NCBI GenBank assembly: GCA_025765615.1
Contig: JAIVFJ010000134.1
Location: 1-64,000 of the forward strand
Reading direction: 5' to 3'
Source: Zopfochytrium polystomum
Taxonomy: Eukaryota; Chytridiomycota; Chytridiomycetes; Chytridiales; Chytridiaceae
DNA length: 64,000 bases
Shown here: piece by piece, positions 10,259-19,626 of the stretch
How the letters are laid out: every line of letters begins with the position of its first letter
How positions within the stretch are numbered: the first letter of the stretch is position 1
Program-made: the position numbers and the translations under genes
The notes under the pieces: generated by a model
Database searches by the model: none
The model's input: the letters and a program-made list of their open reading frames with translations, nothing else
What the model was told of the DNA's origin: nothing

Positions 10259-11008
10259 TCAAACCACCATTGAGCCACCAGCCCCTGGGGCAACGCCTTT
10301 AAACATCTTTCTAATCGCCTCTCGTGCACCAGAGTTGCTTTTCAGCCACCGCTGGAACTTGCCTGAACCTTCCCACCACTCGAGGACTTTCACATCTGTT
10401 GCATCCTTGAATGGTAGCGAGTCCCAGTCGATTTCAAGGCCGCTGTCCATCCACCACTGCAAGCTTTCAGGCGAATTCCACTCAATTGCGAGGGAAATGG
10501 AATCTCTGCTGTATCTGAGTTCGTACCCACTGTCCATCCACCACTGAAGCACTTGGGTGTGGCCGTTCCTGCTGGCTAGGTCCATTGCTCTTGCGCTGTA
10601 CTTGAATTCGAGGCCGCTGTTCTTCCACCACTGCAGCACTTGGGTCTTTCCTGTCTGCGACGCGCCGCAAACCGCATCTTCATCGTACTTCATGGGCAGC
10701 CCGCTGTTCTTCCACCACTGCAGCACAGGAACTTGCCCAAAGCGACTTGCTGCCGCGATCGCCTCGTCGTACGCGAACTCGAGTCCACTGTCCTTCCACC
10801 ACTGCAACACACCGACCCGACCGTTGACACAGGCGCCCTCAATGGCCCTTGCGTCGTACAGAAGTGGGAGTCCGCTTCCCTTCCACCACTGCAGGAGATC
10901 CAGACGCCCCCGTCGGCTTGCAGATTCAATGGCAGACTCCGTGTACACGAGCTCCAGCCCGCTGCGCCTCCACCACTCGAGGACCTCGATGGAATCGGCG
11001 CAGTCCAT
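10259..11008 (-). CDS. 'LQWW' ankyrin-like repeat protein, probably N-terminally truncated
   Basis: From the ATG at 11008 the frame encodes 249 residues made of about seven repeats of roughly 33 residues, each like VLQWWKDSGLEFAYDEAI..AS..G. The regular A..AS..G turn followed by a hydrophobic-WW helix fits an ankyrin-like solenoid for protein binding. The ancestral start is visible at 11138-11136 (MTTQPSRRRPRQLPSNLE..SSQDRFAAATLFRL). It runs into a different frame because about 160 bases present in the neighbouring copy (between FRL/LRL and DDDIAMDS) are missing here. The gene therefore either starts at 11008 or is a pseudogene. The paralogue at 11320-12261 is clearly broken. Confidence 0.6.
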   Translation of the reverse strand: MDCADSIEVLEWWRRSGLELVYTESAIESASRRGRLDLLQWWKGSGLPLLYDARAIEGACVNGRVGVLQWWKDSGLEFAYDEAIAAASRFGQVPVLQWWKNSGLPMKYDEDAVCGASQTGKTQVLQWWKNSGLEFKYSARAMDLASRNGHTQVLQWWMDSGYELRYSRDSISLAIEWNSPESLQWWMDSGLEIDWDSLPFKDATDVKVLEWWEGSGKFQRWLKSNSGAREAIRKMFKGVAPGAGGSMVV

Positions 11009-11319
11009 AGCGATGCTGGAGGCGGAAGAGGGTGGCAGCGGCAAAGCGGTCCTGCGACGATTTGCTGTAGCTGCAGATCAGGACCTCGAGGTTGGAGGGC
11101 AGTTGGCGGGGACGACGGCGTGAAGGCTGTGTGGTCATCGTGCGGGAACTGAACCAGACAAGGTTTGGTTGGTTCAAACACTGATGATGATCATAAGCGA
11201 CCTGCTTCTGCGGCACAAGCGCGACGCGCTCTCCTGGAGCAGCCGCCTTCAAGGCATTATTGAGGGGAGGAAACACAACAAATAACAACTGCATAGGTTA
11301 AGTTTGATGCGATTACTGC

Positions 11320-12261
11320 CTAAAGCATGGTTCTGCGGTCGAGCCACCACTGTGCCACTGTTGCCAGGGGTGCCGCGCCGCGCTCGAGGATGCATTTAAA
11401 CACCTCTTCCGCACCAGAGTTGCCTTTCCGCCACAGCTGGAACAGACCCGAATCCTCCCACCACTCGAGGACTTCCACATGTGTAGTATCCTTGAAAGGT
11501 AACGAGTCCCAATCGATCTCAAGGGCGCTGTCCAACCACCACTGCAAGCAGGCAGGCAGATTCATAAAAATGGCGATGGAGATGGCGGTACTGCTGTTCT
11601 TGAGTTCAAATCCACAATCCATCCACCACTAAGGCACTTTGGTGTGGCCGCACGCGCTGGCGAGGGCCATCGCCCTCGCGCTGTAATTGAATTCGAGGCC
11701 ACTGTCCTTCCACCACTGCAACACTTGGATGTGTCCTGTCTGCGACGCGACGCAAACTGGTTCATCAAAGTACTGCAGGGGCAGCCACTGTCCTTCCACC
11801 ACTGCAGCACATCTACTTGCCCTCTGCTGCAGGCGACCTTGATCGCTCCGACATCGTACAGAAGCGTGAGTCCGCTCTCCTTCCACCGCTGCAGGAGATC
11901 CAAGCGACCCCGTCCGCTCGCGGCTTCAACGGCACGCTTGGTGTATCGGAGCTCCAACCCGCTGCGCCTCGACCAATCAAGGATCTCGACAGATTCCGCC
12001 GAGTCCATCGCGATGTCGTCGTCCTCCAGCTTGTCGAGCCGCTCGCGCGGTAGGTTGCGGAGCAAATGGTCCAGGGCTTCGACGGGGCCGACAGAGCCGA
12101 GCGAGTGACGAAGCACGAGCAAGCAGACGGCCTGGATCCGCGGGAGGCGGAGGAGGGTGGCTGCGGCGAAGCGGTCCTGCGGCGGGATGCTGTAGTCGCA
12201 TCAGGTCCTGGACGTTGGAGGGCAGTCGGCCGGGGAGTCGGCGTGTGGGCTGTACGGTCAT
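11320..12261 (-). pseudogene. 'LQWW' ankyrin-like repeat gene with three lesions
   Basis: The ATG at 12261 starts MTVQPTRRLPGRLPSNVQDLM, like the upstream part of the neighbour. Two bases are missing near 12190, so homology continues in another frame (DRFAAATLLRLPRIQ, LDKLEDDDIAMDSAESVEILDW, then WW repeats). A single base is missing in the codons for KDSGLPLQY (about 11785). A CAG-to-TAG change at 11629-11631 stops the repeat that reads LQWW in the neighbour. After it, repeats continue in frame to the terminal stop (WWMDCGFELK, CLQWWLDSALEIDWDSLPF, VLEWWEDSG). It is a pseudogene unless the assembly has errors. Confidence 0.75.
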
Positions 12262-12964
12262 GGTTGGACTGAGCCAGACAAGAGACAGGTTCGACTGGGT
12301 CATTCGGTGAACTTTGCCAAAGTGGAAGCAACTGTCCAAGTTGCCCGCTGCAGGACCTGAGGGAACACACACACACACACATTCTTTCTTCTCTACCCCT
12401 TCTCTCTTAAAATCTTGTGCCACTACTCACCGCGGAAATTAACTGCAGTCTCCAGCGACGCGTGCGACGGCAAGACGGCGCCACTTCCGCGGCGGCCATG
12501 GCGATAACATTTCGTTGTAAATACAGTAAATGCTGTTACAAGGTTAAAAACTGGGAAACTTTTCCCGAGTGCTGGAAATCTTGGCACTTGCACTCGACTT
12601 GCACTCTGGCGAGCCCCCGGGTATGTTTTGCTATTGCAGCCTGGGCGAGGAGAAGAATGAAAGAATCGGTCAGCGGGCCGTTGGAATCCCGCCCGACAGA
12701 CTGGTGTGGAGCCCACCTAACCCATGAAGTCCTCACATCACTTCCTTTGCCATGTGTATGATAAAGTGGTGAGACTGTGTAGCTAGATGTTTATTTCGAC
12801 GAGGAGTACTGGTGGAAAACTGGTGGTTGGTTGTAAGGTTGAAAAGATCAAGAAGAAATGAATTTTTTGAAAGAAAGGCCCCCTCTCGAAGAACCTTCTG
12901 CTTTAAATCGCAGAAGGAAAGACTGGGGCCCTCATCTAAAGAGTGTTTATGCCATCATGTCCAA
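12262..12964. other. Intergenic
   Basis: Contains an (AC)n run at about 12366-12380. No coding or RNA gene supported in about 700 bases. Confidence 0.5.
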
Positions 12965-14932
12965 CTACATGACAGTCGGCAGCGTCAAGCTTCTAATCAG
13001 CGCCGCGTCGCGTTCCCTCCTCCTTTCCCGCTCCTCCCTTTCCAAATTCAGCTTCACTTGCTCGGCCACAGTCGGCGCGACGCGCCCACCGCCGCTTCCG
13101 GTCCAGAACTTTGACAGTTTCTTCTTCCCGCCGCCGTGGAGCGCGTCGAAGTGTACCGGCTCGCACGGCTTGGAGGGACGGCCGGCGGAGATGGCGGCGA
13201 AGATGTTATCGTGGGTGGGCGGCGAGTGGGTGGAGGGAGGATGCTGCTGTGGGGCAGATGGCGGGGAGTGGGCGCGCCGCCTTGAGCGGGCGAGTTCGGC
13301 GGCGGAGGTGGGGACGGCGTCGTCGTTGTCGTCGTCGGAGAAGGAGAAGGAGGAGGAAGGGGAGGAGGACGAAGCGGCGAATGGAGCAGCCCTCGGCTGG
13401 CTCCGCGTTGACCCCGCGACAATAGACCCGGCCTCGACAACCGCCGAATCAAACGACACCGCGTGGCGCACCGCGCGGCGGACGTGAGCACCGCGCGAGG
13501 GCCTCAGCGCCGGTCTTGGCGTCGCGTTTCCCGCCGTCTTCGTCTTCTCAGCCAGGCTGGCAGGAACCCGGGTCGGCGAGGCCGGATGCGGCGGCGCCGC
13601 GACCCCCAGCTGGTCGTCGTCTGGGATCCTGAGCGCGAGGTGCTGACTCCTGCGCAGCTGTTTCTGCGCGAGCAGCGTGGCGAAAGTGGCGTCGGCGGCC
13701 ATGGCGGCCGCCACGGCAAACTGCGCCATGTAGTCCGGCTGCGGCTCTTCCTTCGCCTCCATCGTCTGCGGCTCCATCGTGACCGTCTCCGTCGGTGATC
13801 GAAGCAGCGAGCTCCGCCTCACTGGAACCACGGGCGGCGGCCTCCTCTTCCCCTTCCCGCGGTCCTCATCCGAAGGCGACTTTACCACCATCCCATACCC
13901 CCTTTCCCTCACAACGCGAAACATCTCACCCGTAAGCACCAACGGAAATGCATAATCGCACTCCAGCGGGTCAAGCCCATCGCCCTGCGGCGGCGGACGG
14001 AGCGCGACGGGTTGCGCGGCCGGGTTCCACAGAATCAGCGAATCGTCGGCTGTAGCGGCTGCGGGCCTACCGACGTTGACGGGCGGGCTGATGAGCGCGA
14101 ACGACGCCGCGGGGAGGTCGTCAGGTCGCGGCGGGAGGTATTGAGTTGTAGCGGCAGAAGACGGGTGGGCGGAGGGGATCTGCGGGAACAGGTGGAGGGC
14201 GGGGTGGTGGTTGGTTGGCGTTGTTGTCGGTGATTTGTCGACTGGCAGTTCGAGGACGGCGATGCAGCGGATCCAGCCGCCGACAACCGGAGCGGCGGAC
14301 TTTGGCAGGTAGGAGGCGGCGCCTCGGGGGTCCTCCGAGTCATCGGTGCTTTCTGAGGAGAAGGACGGCCGTCGGGCCGACGAGAGCGAGGGTCTCGCTT
14401 CACCGGCGGCGATGGCTCCGGAGGGGGCAAAGAGGCTCGCGAAGAGAGTAGGCGCGGTCTTGCTGCGGCGTAGAAGGGCCTGAAAGGCGGACTTGCTCGA
14501 GGGCGGGAGAACCTTGACGGGCTGGTAGCAGCCTTGCTGGAACGCCGACGAGTCTGTCACGATTCGGAGGCTGGCAGCCGCGGCGGCGGCGGTGGCGGCT
14601 TTCCCCGCTTTCTGGGTGATTTCGCTGCTGGCGTGCGATTGCGGGGCGCTGTTGCTCCTGTTCTTCGTGTAGGGTGCTTGCGGAACGTTGGTAGCTGTGG
14701 CGGTGGGCAGCGTCTGCGCTCTCTGCTTGGACGGAATGCTGGGCGTAGCGAGGAGAGGCGGTCGCGGAGATTTTGGGGGGCGCCCAGTCAGCTCGAGCAG
14801 GTCGGTCATCACCGACTCGAGCGCCACGATGGACGGACGCTTCTTCAAGCCGATCTCGGCACGACTGGGTAAGGCAGCGCGGTCGTGGGATTGCGACTGG
14901 GACCGGGAGCGGGTGTGCGATATAGTCGACAT
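12965..14932 (-). CDS. Large disordered protein of unknown function
   Basis: A single exon of 655 residues from the ATG at 14932 (MSTISHTRSRSQSQSH). It is rich in Ser, Pro, Ala and Arg. Three more ordered stretches are visible: SIVALESVMTDLLELTG near the start, SAFQQGCYQPVKVLPPSSK and GGWIRCIAVLELPVDK in the middle, and a charged C-terminal helix (VAEQVKLNLEREERERRRE). There is an acidic SFSDDDNDDA tract. No signal peptide, membrane segment or known catalytic motif is seen. Codon use is strongly GC-biased like its neighbours, which supports it as a real gene. The frame is open for 11 more codons upstream without an ATG. Confidence 0.6.
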   Translation of the reverse strand: MSTISHTRSRSQSQSHDRAALPSRAEIGLKKRPSIVALESVMTDLLELTGRPPKSPRPPLLATPSIPSKQRAQTLPTATATNVPQAPYTKNRSNSAPQSHASSEITQKAGKAATAAAAAASLRIVTDSSAFQQGCYQPVKVLPPSSKSAFQALLRRSKTAPTLFASLFAPSGAIAAGEARPSLSSARRPSFSSESTDDSEDPRGAASYLPKSAAPVVGGWIRCIAVLELPVDKSPTTTPTNHHPALHLFPQIPSAHPSSAATTQYLPPRPDDLPAASFALISPPVNVGRPAAATADDSLILWNPAAQPVALRPPPQGDGLDPLECDYAFPLVLTGEMFRVVRERGYGMVVKSPSDEDRGKGKRRPPPVVPVRRSSLLRSPTETVTMEPQTMEAKEEPQPDYMAQFAVAAAMAADATFATLLAQKQLRRSQHLALRIPDDDQLGVAAPPHPASPTRVPASLAEKTKTAGNATPRPALRPSRGAHVRRAVRHAVSFDSAVVEAGSIVAGSTRSQPRAAPFAASSSSPSSSFSFSDDDNDDAVPTSAAELARSRRRAHSPPSAPQQHPPSTHSPPTHDNIFAAISAGRPSKPCEPVHFDALHGGGKKKLSKFWTGSGGGRVAPTVAEQVKLNLEREERERRRERDAALIRSLTLPTVM

Positions 14933-15639
14933 ATCGCCGGTGCAAAGTCGTGAAGAGTCGAACAAGAGAGAGAGGTCGAAGAGTCACAAGAAAGAAGAGG
15001 ACAAGAAAGGAAGGCGGCGGCGGGTGGGCTGTCAACGCAGAGCGGCCCCCGTCCGCGGGTGTATGAGGCTCGAAATACGCAAGGAAATCTGCGGTCGAGG
15101 GCGGCTGAGCGTGAAATGCGCGTTGGGTGCACGCTGCTGGGCACAAAAAACGAATGCGCGTGATCGTCAGTCAATCGTGCGTCGCCTCTGTCGGATCCCC
15201 TTTGATTGTGCCACCCACTTAGTCGTGGAGCAGGTGGTTAGTTTCTTACCTGGCCGCACCCTCACGTGGCAAACGAAGAGCAGAAAGCGTGGGCTGCTGA
15301 CCGTGGAGGCGCGTCCACGAAGCGGATCCCATCCTTTGTCCAGAATCAGACGTTGATGAGAACTACTATATCAGATTCACAAGACACAACAGGCTCTGCG
15401 CCAAGACTGCCCATTCCCATTACGATGATCTCGCTCCACGCGCTTAACAAGCGAAATCCGTCGACAACCGGCAAGGCGGGGGTCTGCGTTGGTGCGAACC
15501 GCTGCGCAGCGTTTGCGGAAAGCTCTGGTGGGAAAGGCGTTCCATCCCCTTCCAATCCTCCTGCCCCCTACTGACAAGCAAGCGGCCCAAGCACCGCCCA
15601 CTCGGAAAAGTCCTTCCTTCAAAAAGTCCACTGACCACC

Positions 15640-15830
15640 CCCACAATCCAGACCAGACACTGTCGAGAAACAAAACACTCGGCCTCTTTGTTTTTGGATC
15701 CTGTCCTCCACCTGCACCTCATGTTAATAAAAAGCCCACAACGGCGTGCGACCCATGAAAAAAAAACCCAAACATATAGCGATAAAGAGGCAACACGGCA
15801 CAATGAAGTTCGAGCGCTGGAAGGCTGTCT
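15640..15830. repeat. Duplicated segment, copy 1
   Basis: Similar to 18985-19200. Shared anchors are CCCACAACG, TTCGACC/TGCGACC, AATGAAAAAAA, TAGCGAT, GAGGCAACA and ATGAAGTTCGAGCGC. The second copy lies just 3' of the kinase-like gene at 17.4-18.9 kb. Confidence 0.6.
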
Positions 15831-16219
15831 CCGCTGCAGCTGAACGCGCGGTGCTGGCGCGGTTGTCGAGGTCGGGGTCGACGCCGAGGACGACGACGGA
15901 GGACGCTGGGTGTGGGCGCGCGGGAGCACACGCTGGCGAAGCTGCTGCTGGTCCTGTTGCTGCTGCTGCCGCTGCCACCACCGCCATCGTCATTCAAGCT
16001 GTCATGGTCGTTGTGGTCGTCATTTTGGTCATTGTCGTCGAAGCTTGTTGTCTCTGGGTCCTGGACGGCCATTAGCAGTTGCGCGTGCACGCGCTGGATT
16101 CTTGAAACGACGGCTGCTGCGGCGGCCTGTCGTCGGGCGTGGTGAGTAGCAGGGTGATCATATTTTTTGTTTTTTTTCCGAAGCGAGACAGCCGTGGGTC
16201 TCATCGGCGCCACTCCCAT
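15719..16219 (-). CDS. Possible small unknown protein
   Basis: ATG at 16219; 166 residues. The middle is Asp/Asn-rich (FDDNDQNDDHNDHD), followed by Gly/Ser and Arg-rich stretches. The C-terminal 30 residues fall in a repeat shared with 18985-19200, which argues that at least the end is not conserved coding sequence. Weak call. Confidence 0.2.
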   Translation of the reverse strand: MGVAPMRPTAVSLRKKNKKYDHPATHHARRQAAAAAVVSRIQRVHAQLLMAVQDPETTSFDDNDQNDDHNDHDSLNDDGGGGSGSSSNRTSSSFASVCSRAPTPSVLRRRPRRRPRPRQPRQHRAFSCSGDSLPALELHCAVLPLYRYMFGFFFHGSHAVVGFLLT

Positions 16220-16677
16220 TTTTGTCGTTTTTTAAATAGGGACTGTCATTTAATAAACGAATAACAACGTTAACCTCGCCCCGTTATACCCTACATATAA
16301 CAACCTCCCTGCTAGTAAATAGAATAGCAATGCAAATCGTTTCCTCAACAAGGCGGGCTGAGCCAACACACATACCTGTTGGAGAGGGAATCCAATCCCG
16401 TGCGGGACCGAAGGCGGGTCGGACTGACCGGCGAACCGCAGCCGGCCGAGCCCACACACACACACACACACACACCAAAAGTCCCTTAAGAGTTGGCCAC
16501 CGCCGAAGCTGCATTCGTACACACCGCATCACGCATCAAACATCCACATTCATCCACCACATCCACTAGTTTCTCCCTCTCCGTGCCTCCCACCCATTAC
16601 CGTTTTCGGGTCAACCCCTCAGTTCCGCGAGCTAGGCTGTGTCTCTCGGTCACAGTCCGGCGGGATTCGGCCCTGGC

Positions 16678-16690
16678 AGAGAGAGAGAGA

Positions 16691-16747
<57 letters not shown>

Positions 16748-16768
16748 TGTGTGTGTGTGTGTGTGTGA
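16678..16768. repeat. (GA)n followed by (GT)n microsatellite
   Basis: An almost pure AG run from about 16678 to 16744, followed by GT repeats to about 16767. A shorter (AC)n tract sits at 16454-16474. Confidence 0.9.
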
Positions 16769-17364
16769 AATTACGACGGCGCCCACATCGAAAAATGACT
16801 ACGCCCGTAACAGTCGTGCTTCCCAGCCGGACCGTCACGGGCTGCCACGACCAGCGCCGCCGCCGCCGCCCTCACCCAAACGTCACGGTCGCCACCGCCA
16901 CCGCCCACATCTTGCTCCTCCTCGTCGCGCTCCCAGCTCTGCTCGACTTCGTCCCCGCCGCCCTGACGGCTACGACTGCCCTCGCCGCCTCCTCGGGATC
17001 CTCCGATGGGTCCTTTGGCCTAACTTGGGGCTCGTCTGACTAGGAAACCAGCAGCCCGAAGCCGTCAAAGGTTTGTGCAGTATGTGTGTGTGTGTGAGGT
17101 AAAGAGAGCGAGAGAGAGAGGTGGGAGGAGTGGAGTGACCGAAGGTCCGCAGCGCATGTACGAGATTGCTGAAGCATCGGTTCCCTCGTGGCACAGAGCG
17201 GGACCTCCGAAACTGTCGGCGGCGTAACTGTTAAGGTGAGCGACCAACGCTTTTTCCGAGTGGCCCTCCCACAGCCCCGCCTGTTTTCAGGCAAGCATCT
17301 ACTCCACCACGCGGGGTACGCGAGCCGGCGGCTTCAACGTCGTTCTCTTTAACTGTTTTCCCAG

Positions 17365-18934
17365 CTTGGCGACAAGCCAAGAACCCAGGGCAGGAACTCG
17401 GTAGTCTACAGCGCCAAGCAAGGAAGCAAAGACGTCATCTACAAGGAGGCCAACCCAAACAGGGAGTTTGGGCCGAACGAGGTGGCCGCCACCAGAGCAG
17501 GTGAAAAGACTGAGCACCGTGACGTTTTCCCTTACTGTCGTTCCCGTCTCTGACATTTTCCTCTTACCGGCACAAACAAAACACAACAAGCCGGCCAGCT
17601 CATCTCTGCCGAAGGCAGCAAGATGGTCCAGCACAAAGTCGGCACTGCCGGCCTCAAGGACTGGCTGCAGACGCAGAAAAAGAGCCCCGAGATGAAGCAA
17701 AACTTTCTAGCACGCAACGAAAAGCCCGAGGACGACCCCAACAAGGCCAAGCTCAGCGAAAAAATCTACGACCAGCTCGAGCAGAGGCAGAAGGACGTGG
17801 GTTACGTTCACGACGATATTCACTCTGGGAACATCAGGGTGCACGCAAGTCCGAGCGATCGTCCGGTTTGTAGCCTTAAGCTTTCTTTCCTTCTCTTTTT
17901 TTTGTTCAATTTTTTTTTTATTGCACTTCGGATTCCTACCACTCATCTCCACTTCTCGCTCTCCCCTTTCAATCCCACTAACCTCTCGCAGGGAACGGTC
18001 CCCAAGATGGACCTGATCGATTGGGGCAATTGTTCGTTTTTAAGCACGTCAACAGCGCAACCCGTAGTAACTCGCTCTACCACCTTCCTTTTCCCAACCT
18101 TGCGTGAACAGCCAAAAAGATATCGCCCGAAAACACCGTCGCAAGCACAAAAAGGGACGACCTCACCACCATCGGCGTTTCCTGCCGCGCCGCCGGCTTC
18201 CAGTTTCGAAGCAACGGCCGAACCCTCTACCGCCGCACCAGCGGCTGCGGCGGCGGCGTCGCGGACAAGGAGGGAGGGAAGAGGGGCGCCGCAGGTGGAA
18301 AGCAAGGTACCGGGGTCGCTCCGGCCAAGTCTGGCGGTACTAAACCTGCCACTGCCGCTGGTGGTGCGGCGCGCGGTGGTGGTGGCGGAGCCGCGAGGGC
18401 AGGAGGCGAAGCGACGAGTAAGACGACGGGACGCGCTCGCTCCGGCGGTGCTGCCGGAGGCGGAACGGTTGGTGGTAAGCAAGGTGCCACTTGGGCCAAG
18501 GCGGGCGGGACGAATGCCGGCACTGCAGATGGTGGTGCGTCGCGCGGTGTTGGTGGAGCTGCGAAGGCAGGATCCGAGCATCGAGTAAGACAACTGGACG
18601 TGTCTCGGGCGGCGCCGCAGCAGCGGGCAAGGCAATCGGAAAGCAAGTCTTCGCTGGGAGCGGTGGGACAAAGGCTCCGGCGCAAAGCGGCGGTGAGCGA
18701 GGTGGGACAACAAAGGCTGGTGCTGCAATACCCAGCCGAGGCGGGGCTTCTGGTGGTGGCAGTGGGGCGAAACAGTACACCGCGAGACCTCCGGCGAAGC
18801 CCGCACCATCCCAGAAGGCGGTGGCTCAGCCAAAGCAGGAGACAGGTGCGCCCCAGAAGAAGAAGGAGCTAGCCGCACCAAAGGCAGCTGCAGCCACCGT
18901 AAAGGCCGGTGGTGGCGGTGGAAAGAAGAAATGA
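17365..18934 (+). CDS. Kinase-like protein with Gly/Ala/Lys-rich tail, one frameshift
   Basis: Core exons 17365-17500, 17591-17865, 17992-18031 and 18112 onward join in phase. They encode an N-lobe-like strand pair (GRNSVVYSAKQGSKDVIYKE) and, after a helix-rich middle, YVHDDIHSGNIRV and PKMDLIDWG. This is the HxDxxxxN...DWG arrangement of aminoglycoside/choline-kinase-like and fungal kinase-like folds; function beyond that is unknown. The tail is low complexity, ending VKAGGGGGKKK at 18934. Near 18577 the composition switches frame, consistent with a one-base deletion; without correction the frame ends at 18872. Upstream exons are likely (for example around 16796-17235, with a hydrophobic LLLLVALPALLDFV stretch) but I could not join them reliably. 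Confidence 0.5.
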
Positions 18935-18984
18935 GACTTCGGCACGGGCTGTCTTAAGAAAATAAAACCCGTTTTTGCTTACGT

Positions 18985-19200
18985 ACCATCTCCCCCCTAC
19001 CCGCCCCCCACTACAGACTGGGCACTGTAGAAAGCAAGTCCGGGCAGTTCTCCTTTTTTGCATCCTTTGCTCGACCTCCGTTTATGCATTCCAAATTGCA
19101 ATCCCCACAACGATGTTCGACCAATGAAAAAAATAAACCAAATATTTAGCGATGGAGAGGCAACAGCAACAACACTATGAAGTTCGAGCGCAGGACGAAT
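18985..19200. repeat. Duplicated segment, copy 2
   Basis: Partner of 15640-15830 (same orientation). It covers the presumed 3' flank of the kinase-like gene. The following 19200-19620 shows no gene I can support. Confidence 0.6.
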
Positions 19201-19626
19201 TGGACGCAATCACGCGGAGCTCAGCAAGGATGACTGGAAAAAGATATGGAACGGAAGTGCGGGAAACAACGGTTGTGGCGCAAAGGGCTCCAAACAAAAT
19301 GAGCACAGAAAGCAACAACAACTTGACAAAAACAGCTGGCAAACAACGGTAATGCAAACTTGGGCACGCGAGGCCCTTACAACGAAAGAAAACCAAATTG
19401 AGCACGCAAGGCTCGGAGGACGGACACAACCAAAAACGACGAAGAATAAAGATAGTGTAGGGAGTCACGCGCGGCGGGGGGTTTGCCGAAGAGACGAAGG
19501 GCACAAATTAAGAATATCAGGCGCGGCAAAACGGGCTTGAGAGTAGATCGGGAAAGATGAAAAAAGAATGGCGGGGGTCGAGGTTCGACAAAACCCCCAA
19601 AACCCCCGGAGGTAGCCTCAAAAAAC

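Noticed and set aside
16650..16838. Open frames with Arg-Glu or Leu-Ser runs
   Set aside because: They are translations of the (GA)n/(GT)n microsatellite.
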